A DNA stretch of 6,100 nucleotides from JAYKHL01 sp035284865. Lineage in GTDB: Bacteria > Cyanobacteriota > Sericytochromatia > S15B-MN24 > JAQBPE01. Positions 1 through 5,491 of the stretch are shown here, in pieces. The DNA lies in assembly GCA_035284865.1 (NCBI GenBank), contig JAYKHL010000094.1:1-6100 (forward strand), written 5' to 3'. Each line of letters starts with the position of its first letter. Position 1 is the stretch's first letter. Position numbers and translations under genes: made by a program. Under the pieces are notes generated by a model that saw nothing but the letters and a program-made list of their open reading frames with translations, made no database searches and had not been told where the DNA came from.

Positions 1-249
1 GAGCTGGCTCGGCTCGCGCACGTCGTGGGCCTGTTTCTGCAAGATGCGGGCGTTGCGGGCGAGGACCGGCGTGTGGCCGCTGGCGCCTTCTTGGAGACGT
101 GTCGGACGGGCCGGGCAGCCCGCAAGCCCCTCGGGTCCGAGAACCGCTGGGTGCTCGACACGCTGGCGAACCCGGGCCTGGGGCAGGTCGTGGTGGCGGT
201 CGGGTTTCGTCCCACGGCCCTCGTACCAGGCGCGGCCGAGGGGGGCTGA
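1..249 (+). CDS. 3' end of an unidentified gene (partial)
   Basis: Reading frame 1 is open from the window edge to a TGA at 247-249 and encodes the last 82 residues of a protein whose start lies upstream. Third codon positions are strongly G/C, as in the neighbouring genes, which supports real coding. The visible part begins ELARLAHVVGLFLQ, carries a charged helical stretch, then WVLDTLANPGLGQVVVAVGF, and ends in an Ala/Gly-rich tail. I see no catalytic motif and no membrane segment that would name a family, so no function is offered. A GTG at 25 lies in this frame but is probably internal. The gene converges on the asparaginase gene, with about 110 bp between the two stop codons. Confidence 0.6.
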   Translation, partial: ELARLAHVVGLFLQDAGVAGEDRRVAAGAFLETCRTGRAARKPLGSENRWVLDTLANPGLGQVVVAVGFRPTALVPGAAEGG

Positions 250-347
250 TGAAGCTGATCCGGCGCCGCGGCCGACCAGGGGGTGGCCGGTTGCTGGCCG
301 CCTGTGGGGCAAGGTGCGCGGGCGGTGGCCCGGGCCTCGGGCCGTGA
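249..347 (+). CDS. Possible 32-residue small ORF overlapping the preceding stop
   Basis: An ATG at 249-251 shares its A with the TGA of the preceding gene and follows a G-rich stretch (GAGGGGGG) about 4 bases upstream that could serve as a ribosome binding site. It opens a short frame ending in TGA at 345-347. The peptide starts MKLIRRRGRPGGG and is rich in Arg and Gly, with two Cys. The stop/start overlap is the arrangement seen in coupled genes, but the frame is short, low in complexity and could be chance in GC-rich DNA. It also runs into the candidate hairpin at 327-343. No family is recognised. Confidence 0.15.
   Translation: MKLIRRRGRPGGGRLLAACGARCAGGGPGLGP
327..343. terminator. Possible hairpin between convergent genes
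   Basis: GGCCCG (327-332), a 5-base loop and CGGGCC (338-343) form a six-pair, all-G/C stem between the stops of the left partial gene (249) and the asparaginase (359). There is no T-run on either side. The position suits a bidirectional terminator, but stems this short are common by chance in GC-rich DNA. Confidence 0.25.
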
Positions 348-358
348 GGGTCGGAGCC

Positions 359-1372
359 TTACCGCCCAGGCGGGCCGCTTTCCCCGGCGATGGACTGCCC
401 GAACACCCTCGCCACCTTGCCCGTGTCCTCGGCATACTGCGACAAGAGGAACATCATCTTGACGGCAGCAGCGGCCGGCGTCATGTCGCCACAGGAGATG
501 GCGCCCGCATCCAGTGCCTGTCGCCCCGCGTCGTAGAGCGCCGGCTCGACCGTGCCGGCCAGCGCCTGAGAGGCGAGGGCGACGAGCTTGCCGCGACGGG
601 TGGCCGCATCGATGAAGGGGATGAGGCTGCGGTCTGCCACGGGCACGGTGCCGGCGCCGTGGGCCTCGATCACGACGGCATGAAGATCTGCCTCGAGCAG
701 GGGCATCAAGAACTCCGGGCGCAGACCCGGGAACAGCCGCACGATCAGCACCTTGTCGCAGAAGCCGCGCTGAAGGTTGAAGAGCCCGGTGGGCCGCCTG
801 ACGAGCTCGTCGCGCACCTCCACCCGCAGGCCGACCTCCGCGAGCGCAGGGTAGTTGGGGGAGGCGAAGGCGTTGAAGTCGTCGATGCTGACCTTGTGGG
901 CCCTGTTTCCGCGGAGCAACCGGTGCGCGAAGAACAACCCGACCTCCGGAATGTCGCGGGTTGCCAGCTCCAACGCGTTCACCAGGTTGCTCTTGGCGTC
1001 GGTCCGGATCGAGGCAATCGGACGCTGCGCCCCGGTCAGAATGACGGGCCGCGGCAGGTTGACGAGCATGAACGACAGGGCCGCCGCCGTGTAGGCCATG
1101 GTGTCCGTGCCGTGGACGACCACGAAGCCGTCGTACCGATCCATCGCCTCGGCGATGCACCCGGCAATCGCCTCCCAGTGAGCTGGTTGCACGTTGGCGC
1201 TGTCCTGGTTGAACAGCACCTTCATCTCGATGTCCGCGAGCTCACGGGCCTCAGGGATGAAGCGCAGCACCTGATCGGCCAGTGCACTGGGCCCGAGCGG
1301 CGCAGTCTTGCGGGGGTCCATGCCCAGGGTGCCGCCCGTGTTGATGACGAGCAAGCGCTTGGCCCCGCTCAT
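359..1372 (-). CDS. ansA: Type I (cytoplasmic) L-asparaginase
   Basis: This enzyme hydrolyses L-asparagine to aspartate and ammonia. The product is 337 residues, close to the 338 of E. coli AnsA. It lacks a signal peptide, which fits a type I cytoplasmic enzyme. Near the N-terminus NTGGTLGM (11-18) holds the nucleophile Thr15. VVVHGTDTMAYTAAALSF carries the second signature, with Thr89 and Asp90, and LLRGNRAHKVS supplies Lys160 of the second catalytic triad. The segments FNAFASPNYP and GDMTPAAAAVKMMFLLSQ also resemble AnsA. The start is the ATG at 1372, preceded by GGAG with a 4-base spacer. It overlaps the stop of the upstream small gene as ATGA. A longer frame reaching 1447 is rejected because it would add a low-complexity tail before the usual N-terminus. 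The stop is TAA at 361-359. It is the last gene of the clpP cluster. Asparaginase activity is inferred from intact motifs; glutaminase side activity cannot be judged. Confidence 0.93.
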   Translation of the reverse strand: MSGAKRLLVINTGGTLGMDPRKTAPLGPSALADQVLRFIPEARELADIEMKVLFNQDSANVQPAHWEAIAGCIAEAMDRYDGFVVVHGTDTMAYTAAALSFMLVNLPRPVILTGAQRPIASIRTDAKSNLVNALELATRDIPEVGLFFAHRLLRGNRAHKVSIDDFNAFASPNYPALAEVGLRVEVRDELVRRPTGLFNLQRGFCDKVLIVRLFPGLRPEFLMPLLEADLHAVVIEAHGAGTVPVADRSLIPFIDAATRRGKLVALASQALAGTVEPALYDAGRQALDAGAISCGDMTPAAAAVKMMFLLSQYAEDTGKVARVFGQSIAGESGPPGR

Positions 1373-1641
1373 GCGTCTCCGACGGCCTCCCGAAAGAGGG
1401 TGGCGGCCAGCTTGCCCACCTCGGCCTCCGACAGCACCCAGCTCCATTCCTCGGGGCCCCTGTCCCCGAAGAACTTGCAGCGCCCCCCGTCGAGGAGTTC
1501 CAGCACGTTCTCCTGGAGTTCCTGATCATCCACCCGGCGAGCCCGAAACTCCGAGACCAGTCGCTGGTAAGCGTCAGACCGGGCGATCTGGTAAGCCAGC
1601 TCGCCCAGGTCCGTTTCGAAGCAGCGCGTGGCGCGAGGCAC
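1369..1641 (-). CDS. Uncharacterised 90-residue protein between clpP and ansA
   Basis: This is a small acidic, mostly helical soluble protein with no signal peptide or membrane segment. It starts at a GTG (1641), 4 bases after the clpP stop, with no clear Shine-Dalgarno, so translation probably depends on ribosomes finishing clpP. It ends in TGA overlapping the asparaginase ATG (ATGA). The N-terminal half contains GELAYQIARSDAYQRLVSEF, and the C-terminal half contains ELLDGGRCKFFGDRGPEEWSWVL, followed by a short helix. The helix opening with ELAYQIARSDAYQRL faintly recalls YlbF/YmcA-type proteins, but the rest does not clearly fit and I do not assign it. Codon use matches its neighbours. Coupling on both sides argues that it is real and made in proportion to ClpP and asparaginase. 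Confidence 0.75.
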   Translation of the reverse strand: MPRATRCFETDLGELAYQIARSDAYQRLVSEFRARRVDDQELQENVLELLDGGRCKFFGDRGPEEWSWVLSEAEVGKLAATLFREAVGDA

Positions 1642-1645
1642 GCGG

Positions 1646-2302
1646 CTATTTCTTGAGGTCGCCTTCGCCTCCCTCCATAGGAGGCATCGGGACGTTGTCG
1701 GCGCCGATCCGCGGCGAAAGCACCTGGTCGATCAGGCCGTAGGCCTTCGCCTCGTCAGCCGACATGTAGAAATCCCGCTCCATATCACGCCCCAGCTTTT
1801 CCTCGTCCTGCTTCGTGTGGATGGACAGCAGCTTGGTGAGGTAGCGCTTCATGCGCAGGATTTCCTGGGCCTGGATCTGGATGTCCGTGGCCTGGCCCCG
1901 GGCACCACCGAGGGGCTGGTGAATCATGATGCGCGAGTTGGGCAAGGCAATCCGCTTGCCGGGGGCACCGGCGGCGAGCAGGAAGGACCCCATCGAGGCC
2001 GCCTGCCCCAGGCAGATGGTCGACACGTCGCACTTGATGTACTGCATGGTGTCGTAGATAGCCATTCCAGCCGTCACGACGCCGCCCGGGCTGTTGATGT
2101 ACACCATGATGTCCTTGGTGGGATCCTCGGACTCGAGAAACAGCAACTGGGCGATGATCAAGCTGGCAACGTCGTCATCGATGGGCGTGCCCAGGAAGAT
2201 GATCCGCTCCTTGAGCAGCCGCGAGAAGATATCGTAGCCCCGCTCGCCACGGCTCGTGGACTCGACGACGGTGGGCACGAGGGCCATGCGGGGGTCGGAC
2301 AT
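1646..2302 (-). CDS. clpP: ATP-dependent Clp protease proteolytic subunit ClpP
   Basis: ClpP is the serine peptidase that forms tetradecameric barrels and degrades proteins fed in by ClpX- or ClpA/C-type unfoldases in the cytoplasm. The product is 218 residues, slightly longer than the usual 195-207. The catalytic triad is complete: Ser103 in GQAASMGSF, His128 in RIMIHQPLGG and Asp177 in ERDFYMSADEA. The oxyanion-region motif YINSPGGVVTAG (69-80) and the closing EAKAYGLIDQVL are typical. The N-terminus MALVPTVVESTSRGERGYDIF is the usual processed region. The extra length is a 20-residue tail with MPPMEGGEG. The start is the ATG at 2302, preceded by AGGAAGGAG with a 6-base spacer; a frame reaching 2479 is rejected. 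It is the first gene of a cluster with the 90-residue protein and ansA. Neither tig nor clpX lies beside it here. Confidence 0.96.
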   Translation of the reverse strand: MSDPRMALVPTVVESTSRGERGYDIFSRLLKERIIFLGTPIDDDVASLIIAQLLFLESEDPTKDIMVYINSPGGVVTAGMAIYDTMQYIKCDVSTICLGQAASMGSFLLAAGAPGKRIALPNSRIMIHQPLGGARGQATDIQIQAQEILRMKRYLTKLLSIHTKQDEEKLGRDMERDFYMSADEAKAYGLIDQVLSPRIGADNVPMPPMEGGEGDLKK

Positions 2303-2308
2303 CGGAGG

Positions 2309-2317
2309 CTCCTTCCT
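2309..2317 (-). promoter_or_regulatory. Ribosome binding site of clpP
   Basis: On the minus strand AGGAAGGAG lies 6 bases before the ATG at 2302. This strong Shine-Dalgarno fixes the clpP start and excludes the upstream in-frame start at 2479. Confidence 0.85.
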
Positions 2318-2344
2318 GTACGCCCGGACCGCCCGGGCGCGGCC

Positions 2345-2373
2345 ATTATAACCGACGCCCCACGGGCTGGATA
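2345..2373 (-). promoter_or_regulatory. Candidate promoter of the clpP cluster
   Basis: The minus strand has a perfect -10 hexamer TATAAT at 2350-2345 in otherwise GC-rich DNA. At 17 bases spacing the -35 position (2373-2368) reads TATCCA, matching only three of six consensus bases, and there is no TG extension. Transcription would begin near 2338, leaving a leader of about 36 bases before the clpP ATG. No CIRCE element and no clear sigma-32 type promoter were seen, so heat-shock control is not supported from this sequence. Confidence 0.5.
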
Positions 2374-2397
2374 GCCGCCGGGCGCACGCAAGGTCGT

Positions 2398-2423
2398 GGG
2401 TTCCAGTATGATGGGGAGAACCC
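2398..2423 (+). promoter_or_regulatory. Dyad GGGTTC-N14-GAACCC around a -10-like hexamer, upstream of the ABC-F gene
   Basis: GGGTTC (2398-2403) and GAACCC (2418-2423) form a perfect inverted repeat separated by 14 bases. Between them TATGAT (2407-2412) matches five of six -10 consensus positions, though no good -35 is visible upstream. Placed 34 to 59 bases before the ABC-F ATG, this could be a promoter with an overlapping operator, or a chance dyad. Both readings are inference. Confidence 0.3.
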
Positions 2424-2456
2424 CCGCCCCATGCCGCGAGACGGCTCGAGGAACCC

Positions 2457-4097
2457 ATGATCGCCTTCAACCAGGTCACGAAGTTTCAGGGGAAGCGCTT
2501 CCTCTTTCAAGAGGCCAGCTTCCAGATCAATCCCGGCGACAAGGTGGGGCTGGTTGGTCCCAACGGCGCAGGCAAGACCACGCTGTTTCGGCTGATTGCC
2601 CGCCAGGAGTCGCCCGACGAGGGGGCCATCGTGATCCCGGAGCGGTTCCGAGTGGCCTACTATGCCCAGGACATGGCCGATCGCAGCGGCATCACGGTGC
2701 TGGAGGCCGCCCTGGGTGGCTGTGATGATATCCTGAAGCTCGGTGCAGAGATCGAGCAACTGGGTGAGGCCCTGGCCGACCCGACGCTGAGTGACGGGGC
2801 GATGACGGAGCTGCTCGACCGGTTGGGCCACGCCCAGGAGGAGTACGAGGCCCGCGGCGGCTACGACCTCGAGACGCGGGCGAAGGAGGTCCTCGGAGGC
2901 CTGGGGTTCCGACCGGAGGACCTGGCGCGAGACATCGCTTCGTTCTCGGGCGGCTGGCGGATGCGCGTGGAGCTGGCGCGGGCCTTGCTGCAGCGCCCTG
3001 ATGCCCTGGTGCTGGACGAGCCGACGAACCACCTGGACCTGGAGTCGATCGTCTGGCTGGAAGACTTCCTGCAGCGCTTCAGCGGCGCCACTTTCCTGAC
3101 GTCCCACGACCGGGACTTCATGAACCGCCTCGTGACGCGCATCGTGGCGGTGGAGCACGGTGAGGTCGTCACCTACGGAGGCGACTACGACTTCTACGAG
3201 CGCGAGCGCGACGTCCGGCTGGCCAACCTGGTAGCCCAGGCCAAGCGACAGGAAGACAAGCTGGCCAAAGAAGAGGAATTCATCGCCCGCTTCAAGGCCC
3301 GCGCCTCACACGCAGCCCAGGTCCAGTCCCGCATCAAGATGATCGAGAAGATGGAGCGGGTCGAGGTGCCGAGGGAGGCCAAGGCGGTGTCCATCCTGTG
3401 GCCGGACTGCCCCCGGGGGGGAGACGTGGTCGCCACGGTGAAGGGGCTCGGGATGGCCTACGGTGACAAGGCCGTCCTTCACGACGTCAACCTGGACGTC
3501 AAGCGGGGGGAGCGGGTGGCGGTGCTTGGGGTGAACGGGGCCGGCAAGAGCACCCTGCTGAAGATCCTGGCCGGCGAGCTCCCCCCCTCCGCGGGCGAGG
3601 CGCGAATTGGCGGCAGCATCAAGCACGCCTACTTCGCCCAGCACCAGACGGAGATCCTCGGCCGTGAGGCGACGGCGTTCGACATGGTGGCAGAGGTGGT
3701 GCCCACCGCCAGCCGCGGAGTCGTCCAGAACATCCTCGGGTCGCTCATGTTCAGCGGGGACGACGTCGAGAAGCGGTGCGGCGTGCTCTCTGGAGGGGAG
3801 AAGACCCGCGTGGTGCTCGCCCGCATCGTGGCCAACCCATCCAACCTGCTGATCCTTGACGAGCCAACGAACCACCTCGACATCCGGAGCCGGGAGGTCT
3901 TGCTGGAGGCGCTCAAGCGCTACGAGGGCACCATCATCTTCGTCAGCCACGACAGGCACTTCTTGCGGGAGCTCGCGACCCGCGTCGTGGTCCTCGACCA
4001 CGGACAAACGACCGACTACCCGGGTGGCCTGGGCTACTTCCTCGAGAAGAACGCCGGTCGCTTTCCGGGCGGCGACCACACGCTGCGGGTGGGGTGA
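2457..4097 (+). CDS. ABC-F family ATPase (ribosome-associated translation factor type)
   Basis: The 546-residue protein has two ATP-binding cassettes on one chain and no membrane segment, the hallmark of ABC-F proteins that act in the ribosomal E site. In cassette 1, Walker A is GPNGAGKTT (34-42), the signature FSGGWRMR (163-170), Walker B LVLDEPTNHLD (184-194) and the switch SHDRD (216-220). In cassette 2, Walker A is GVNGAGKST (358-366), the signature LSGGEKTR (444-451), Walker B LLILDEPTNHLD (464-475) and the switch SHDRH (497-501). Residues about 92-140 form the arm insertion. The charged coiled-coil linker (about 245-315) includes RFKARASHAAQVQSRIK, wording closer to YheS/YdiF-type members than to EttA. 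The long C-terminal extension of YheS is absent. The start is the ATG at 2457, with GAGGA 4 bases upstream. It is transcribed divergently from clpP. All catalytic motifs are intact; housekeeping versus antibiotic-protection function cannot be decided from motifs. Confidence 0.93.
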   Translation: MIAFNQVTKFQGKRFLFQEASFQINPGDKVGLVGPNGAGKTTLFRLIARQESPDEGAIVIPERFRVAYYAQDMADRSGITVLEAALGGCDDILKLGAEIEQLGEALADPTLSDGAMTELLDRLGHAQEEYEARGGYDLETRAKEVLGGLGFRPEDLARDIASFSGGWRMRVELARALLQRPDALVLDEPTNHLDLESIVWLEDFLQRFSGATFLTSHDRDFMNRLVTRIVAVEHGEVVTYGGDYDFYERERDVRLANLVAQAKRQEDKLAKEEEFIARFKARASHAAQVQSRIKMIEKMERVEVPREAKAVSILWPDCPRGGDVVATVKGLGMAYGDKAVLHDVNLDVKRGERVAVLGVNGAGKSTLLKILAGELPPSAGEARIGGSIKHAYFAQHQTEILGREATAFDMVAEVVPTASRGVVQNILGSLMFSGDDVEKRCGVLSGGEKTRVVLARIVANPSNLLILDEPTNHLDIRSREVLLEALKRYEGTIIFVSHDRHFLRELATRVVVLDHGQTTDYPGGLGYFLEKNAGRFPGGDHTLRVG

Positions 4098-4201
4098 GGC
4101 CACGGGGCTTGCCACTCGCGCCGCTGTGAACGGGGTATAACGTGATCGTGCCCACGGGGTGCCCGCCTTGGATGCCAGCCGTGAGCCGGGGGTGACATCG
4201 A
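4098..4201 (+). promoter_or_regulatory. Intergenic region with weak promoter-like elements
   Basis: This 104-bp gap separates the ABC-F stop from the FlhA-C-like gene. TATAAC (4136-4141) matches five of six -10 positions. The best -35-like hexamer, TTGCCA (4109-4114), also matches five of six, but the 21-base spacer is longer than the usual 16-18. If used, the leader would be about 55 bases. No convincing terminator hairpin for the ABC-F gene is visible, so read-through from it is possible. Confidence 0.3.
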
Positions 4202-5491
4202 ATGGTGGATCGGGAAAAGGCGCTGAACCTGCTGGTGGGGCGGTATCGGTACGAGGACGCCATGCGGCTCTTCGCCGAGTACTGTCTGCTGTTGGACGAG
4301 GACTGGAACGACTACCTCGCCCGGCACACCCCGCACCGGCTCAGGCAGATCCATCGTCAGCTGGGCGCGGTCGGGCTCTGGCCCCCCGAGTTGGTGCCTC
4401 CGCCCACCGGCAGCGGACTCCTGGATGGCGCCAGGCGGGCCATCACAGGCATGCTGACGGGCTTCCGAGCCCCGACGACGCCGTCCTCGCAAGGCGACGG
4501 CACTGACCTCGTGAACGTGAACGCATCAGCGTCCGAAGCCGAGCTCGGGGCGTCCCCGGACGCCCTGGTCGAGAGCCTGGTGGCGCAGCCGCTGGCGGTG
4601 GACCAGGGGACTGCGCTGCACGGCGATCCTGAGCTCGGACTCAGGGGCCAGGCGATGCAGGACCACCTGGGCCGCGTCCGCTACCAGGTGGCCCATGAGC
4701 TTGGCTTTGCCTTCCCCCTCGTGGGGGGGCGAGAGGATCCGATGCTCCCTCCGGAGGGCTACGTGATCCGCATCCACGGCGAGGTCGTTGCCGAGGGGCA
4801 CCTCGTTCCGGGCTGCGTGGCGGCTGTCGGCCCCGACCTTCCGGCGGCCTGGCGGCTCGAGGCACACCCCGTGACGGGGACGCCGATCGCCTGGATCGCA
4901 CAGGCAGCTGCCGGGGCCTGGCACGGAGCTGTGCTCACCCCTGCGGAAGTCTTCGGTGCGCACCTGGGAGACGTGGTGCGCCGGCAGGCCCATCGGTTGT
5001 TCAGCAACACCGAGCTGGAGATGCTGCTGAGGGCCCATGAGCCGGCGATGGGCAAGGACACGGTTCATGAGCTGTTCGGCCGGTTCATGTCGCTCACGGA
5101 GCTGCGCCTGTTGCTTCAGGCCCTGCTCCGCCACGGGCACAGCCTTCGCCCGCTGCCGAGGATCGTTGACATCCTCATGACCCACTACATCACGTACCTG
5201 TCGGAGAAGTCCCTCAGCATGGACGAGACCTGGAAGCTGTCGTCTCACATTCCCTTCTTCTCCACCGAAGAGCTGATGCGCATTGTCTGCCAGGGCCTGG
5301 GACTTCCCCCCACCGCGGATCGATTGGCTGGCATCACGGCCAGCCTGGAACGGGCCATGCGGCTGGAGGCTGCGCCCCCCCTGTCGCCCAGGTCCCTGCT
5401 CCCCCCCAACGACCCGCCCGGTCAGCGCCGGCTGGACGGGGGTGATCGCCCCGAACGCCTCCCCCTCGACTCGGAAGAAGGAGCCCGTTGA
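4202..5491 (+). CDS. Stand-alone soluble FlhA/SctV cytoplasmic-domain-like protein
   Basis: The product has 429 residues and no hydrophobic segment long enough to cross a membrane. From about residue 130 to 330 it follows the order of motifs in the FlhA cytoplasmic domain (FHIPEP family): PLAVDQGTAL, then RVRYQVAHELGFAFPLV (158-174), GYVIRIHGEVVAEGHLVPG (186-204), HPVTGTPIAWI (222-232), LTPAEVFGAHLGDVVRRQA (245-263) and LRPLPRIVDIL (315-325). In flagellar and type III secretion this domain forms a nine-subunit ring that docks chaperone-substrate complexes at the export gate. The N-terminal membrane half of FlhA (about 330 residues) is missing. In its place is a short helical segment (1-60) that I do not recognise and a variable Ser/Ala/Pro-rich linker (about 61-128). 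Residues 331-385 continue in helices, and the tail (388-429) is Pro/Arg/Asp-rich. The ATG at 4202 follows a G-rich stretch about 8 bases upstream; GTG 4205 is possible. The TGA shares a base with the next ATG. Family assignment is by eye; the role is unknown. Confidence 0.75.
   Translation: MVDREKALNLLVGRYRYEDAMRLFAEYCLLLDEDWNDYLARHTPHRLRQIHRQLGAVGLWPPELVPPPTGSGLLDGARRAITGMLTGFRAPTTPSSQGDGTDLVNVNASASEAELGASPDALVESLVAQPLAVDQGTALHGDPELGLRGQAMQDHLGRVRYQVAHELGFAFPLVGGREDPMLPPEGYVIRIHGEVVAEGHLVPGCVAAVGPDLPAAWRLEAHPVTGTPIAWIAQAAAGAWHGAVLTPAEVFGAHLGDVVRRQAHRLFSNTELEMLLRAHEPAMGKDTVHELFGRFMSLTELRLLLQALLRHGHSLRPLPRIVDILMTHYITYLSEKSLSMDETWKLSSHIPFFSTEELMRIVCQGLGLPPTADRLAGITASLERAMRLEAAPPLSPRSLLPPNDPPGQRRLDGGDRPERLPLDSEEGAR
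5375..5407 (+). repeat. Two C7 homopolymer tracts near the 3' end of the FlhA-C-like gene
   Basis: Seven consecutive C at 5375-5381 and again at 5401-5407 lie within the Pro-rich tail. Both are in frame with the gene as read. Such runs are prone to polymerase slippage and to sequencing error. Confidence 0.8.
5478..5483 (+). promoter_or_regulatory. Ribosome binding site of the MshEN-like gene
   Basis: AAGGAG lies 7 bases before the ATG at 5491, inside the last codons of the FlhA-C-like gene. It selects this ATG over the in-frame TTG at 5488. Confidence 0.8.

Noticed and set aside
44..1525. Very long + strand open frame (493 codons) across the left genes and asparaginase
   Set aside because: It is antisense to the well-supported asparaginase. 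Its Arg/Gly/His-rich product with no motifs is typical of shadow frames in GC-rich DNA.
1667..1685. Six-pair hairpin GCCTCC / GGAGGC near the 3' end of clpP
   Set aside because: It lies within coding sequence for MPPMEGG, is short, and does not cover the start of the next gene, so coincidence is likely.
1628..2374. + strand open frame opposite clpP
   Set aside because: clpP has a complete catalytic triad on the other strand; the antisense product is His/Asp/Arg-rich without domains.
2303..2456. Heat-shock control (CIRCE or sigma-32 promoter) for clpP
   Set aside because: No TTAGCACTC/GAGTGCTAA repeat and no convincing sigma-32 hexamers were found; a sigma-70-like -10 is the only clear element.
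2346..3158. Minus-strand open frame opposite the first half of the ABC-F gene
   Set aside because: Antisense to intact Walker and signature motifs; no start context or domain of its own.
3306..4115. Minus-strand open frame opposite the second half of the ABC-F gene
   Set aside because: Same pattern of shadow coding; the + strand carries the second complete ATP-binding cassette.
4526..5248. Minus-strand open frame opposite the FlhA-C-like gene
   Set aside because: The + strand frame has recognisable FlhA-C motifs and operon coupling; the antisense product shows none.
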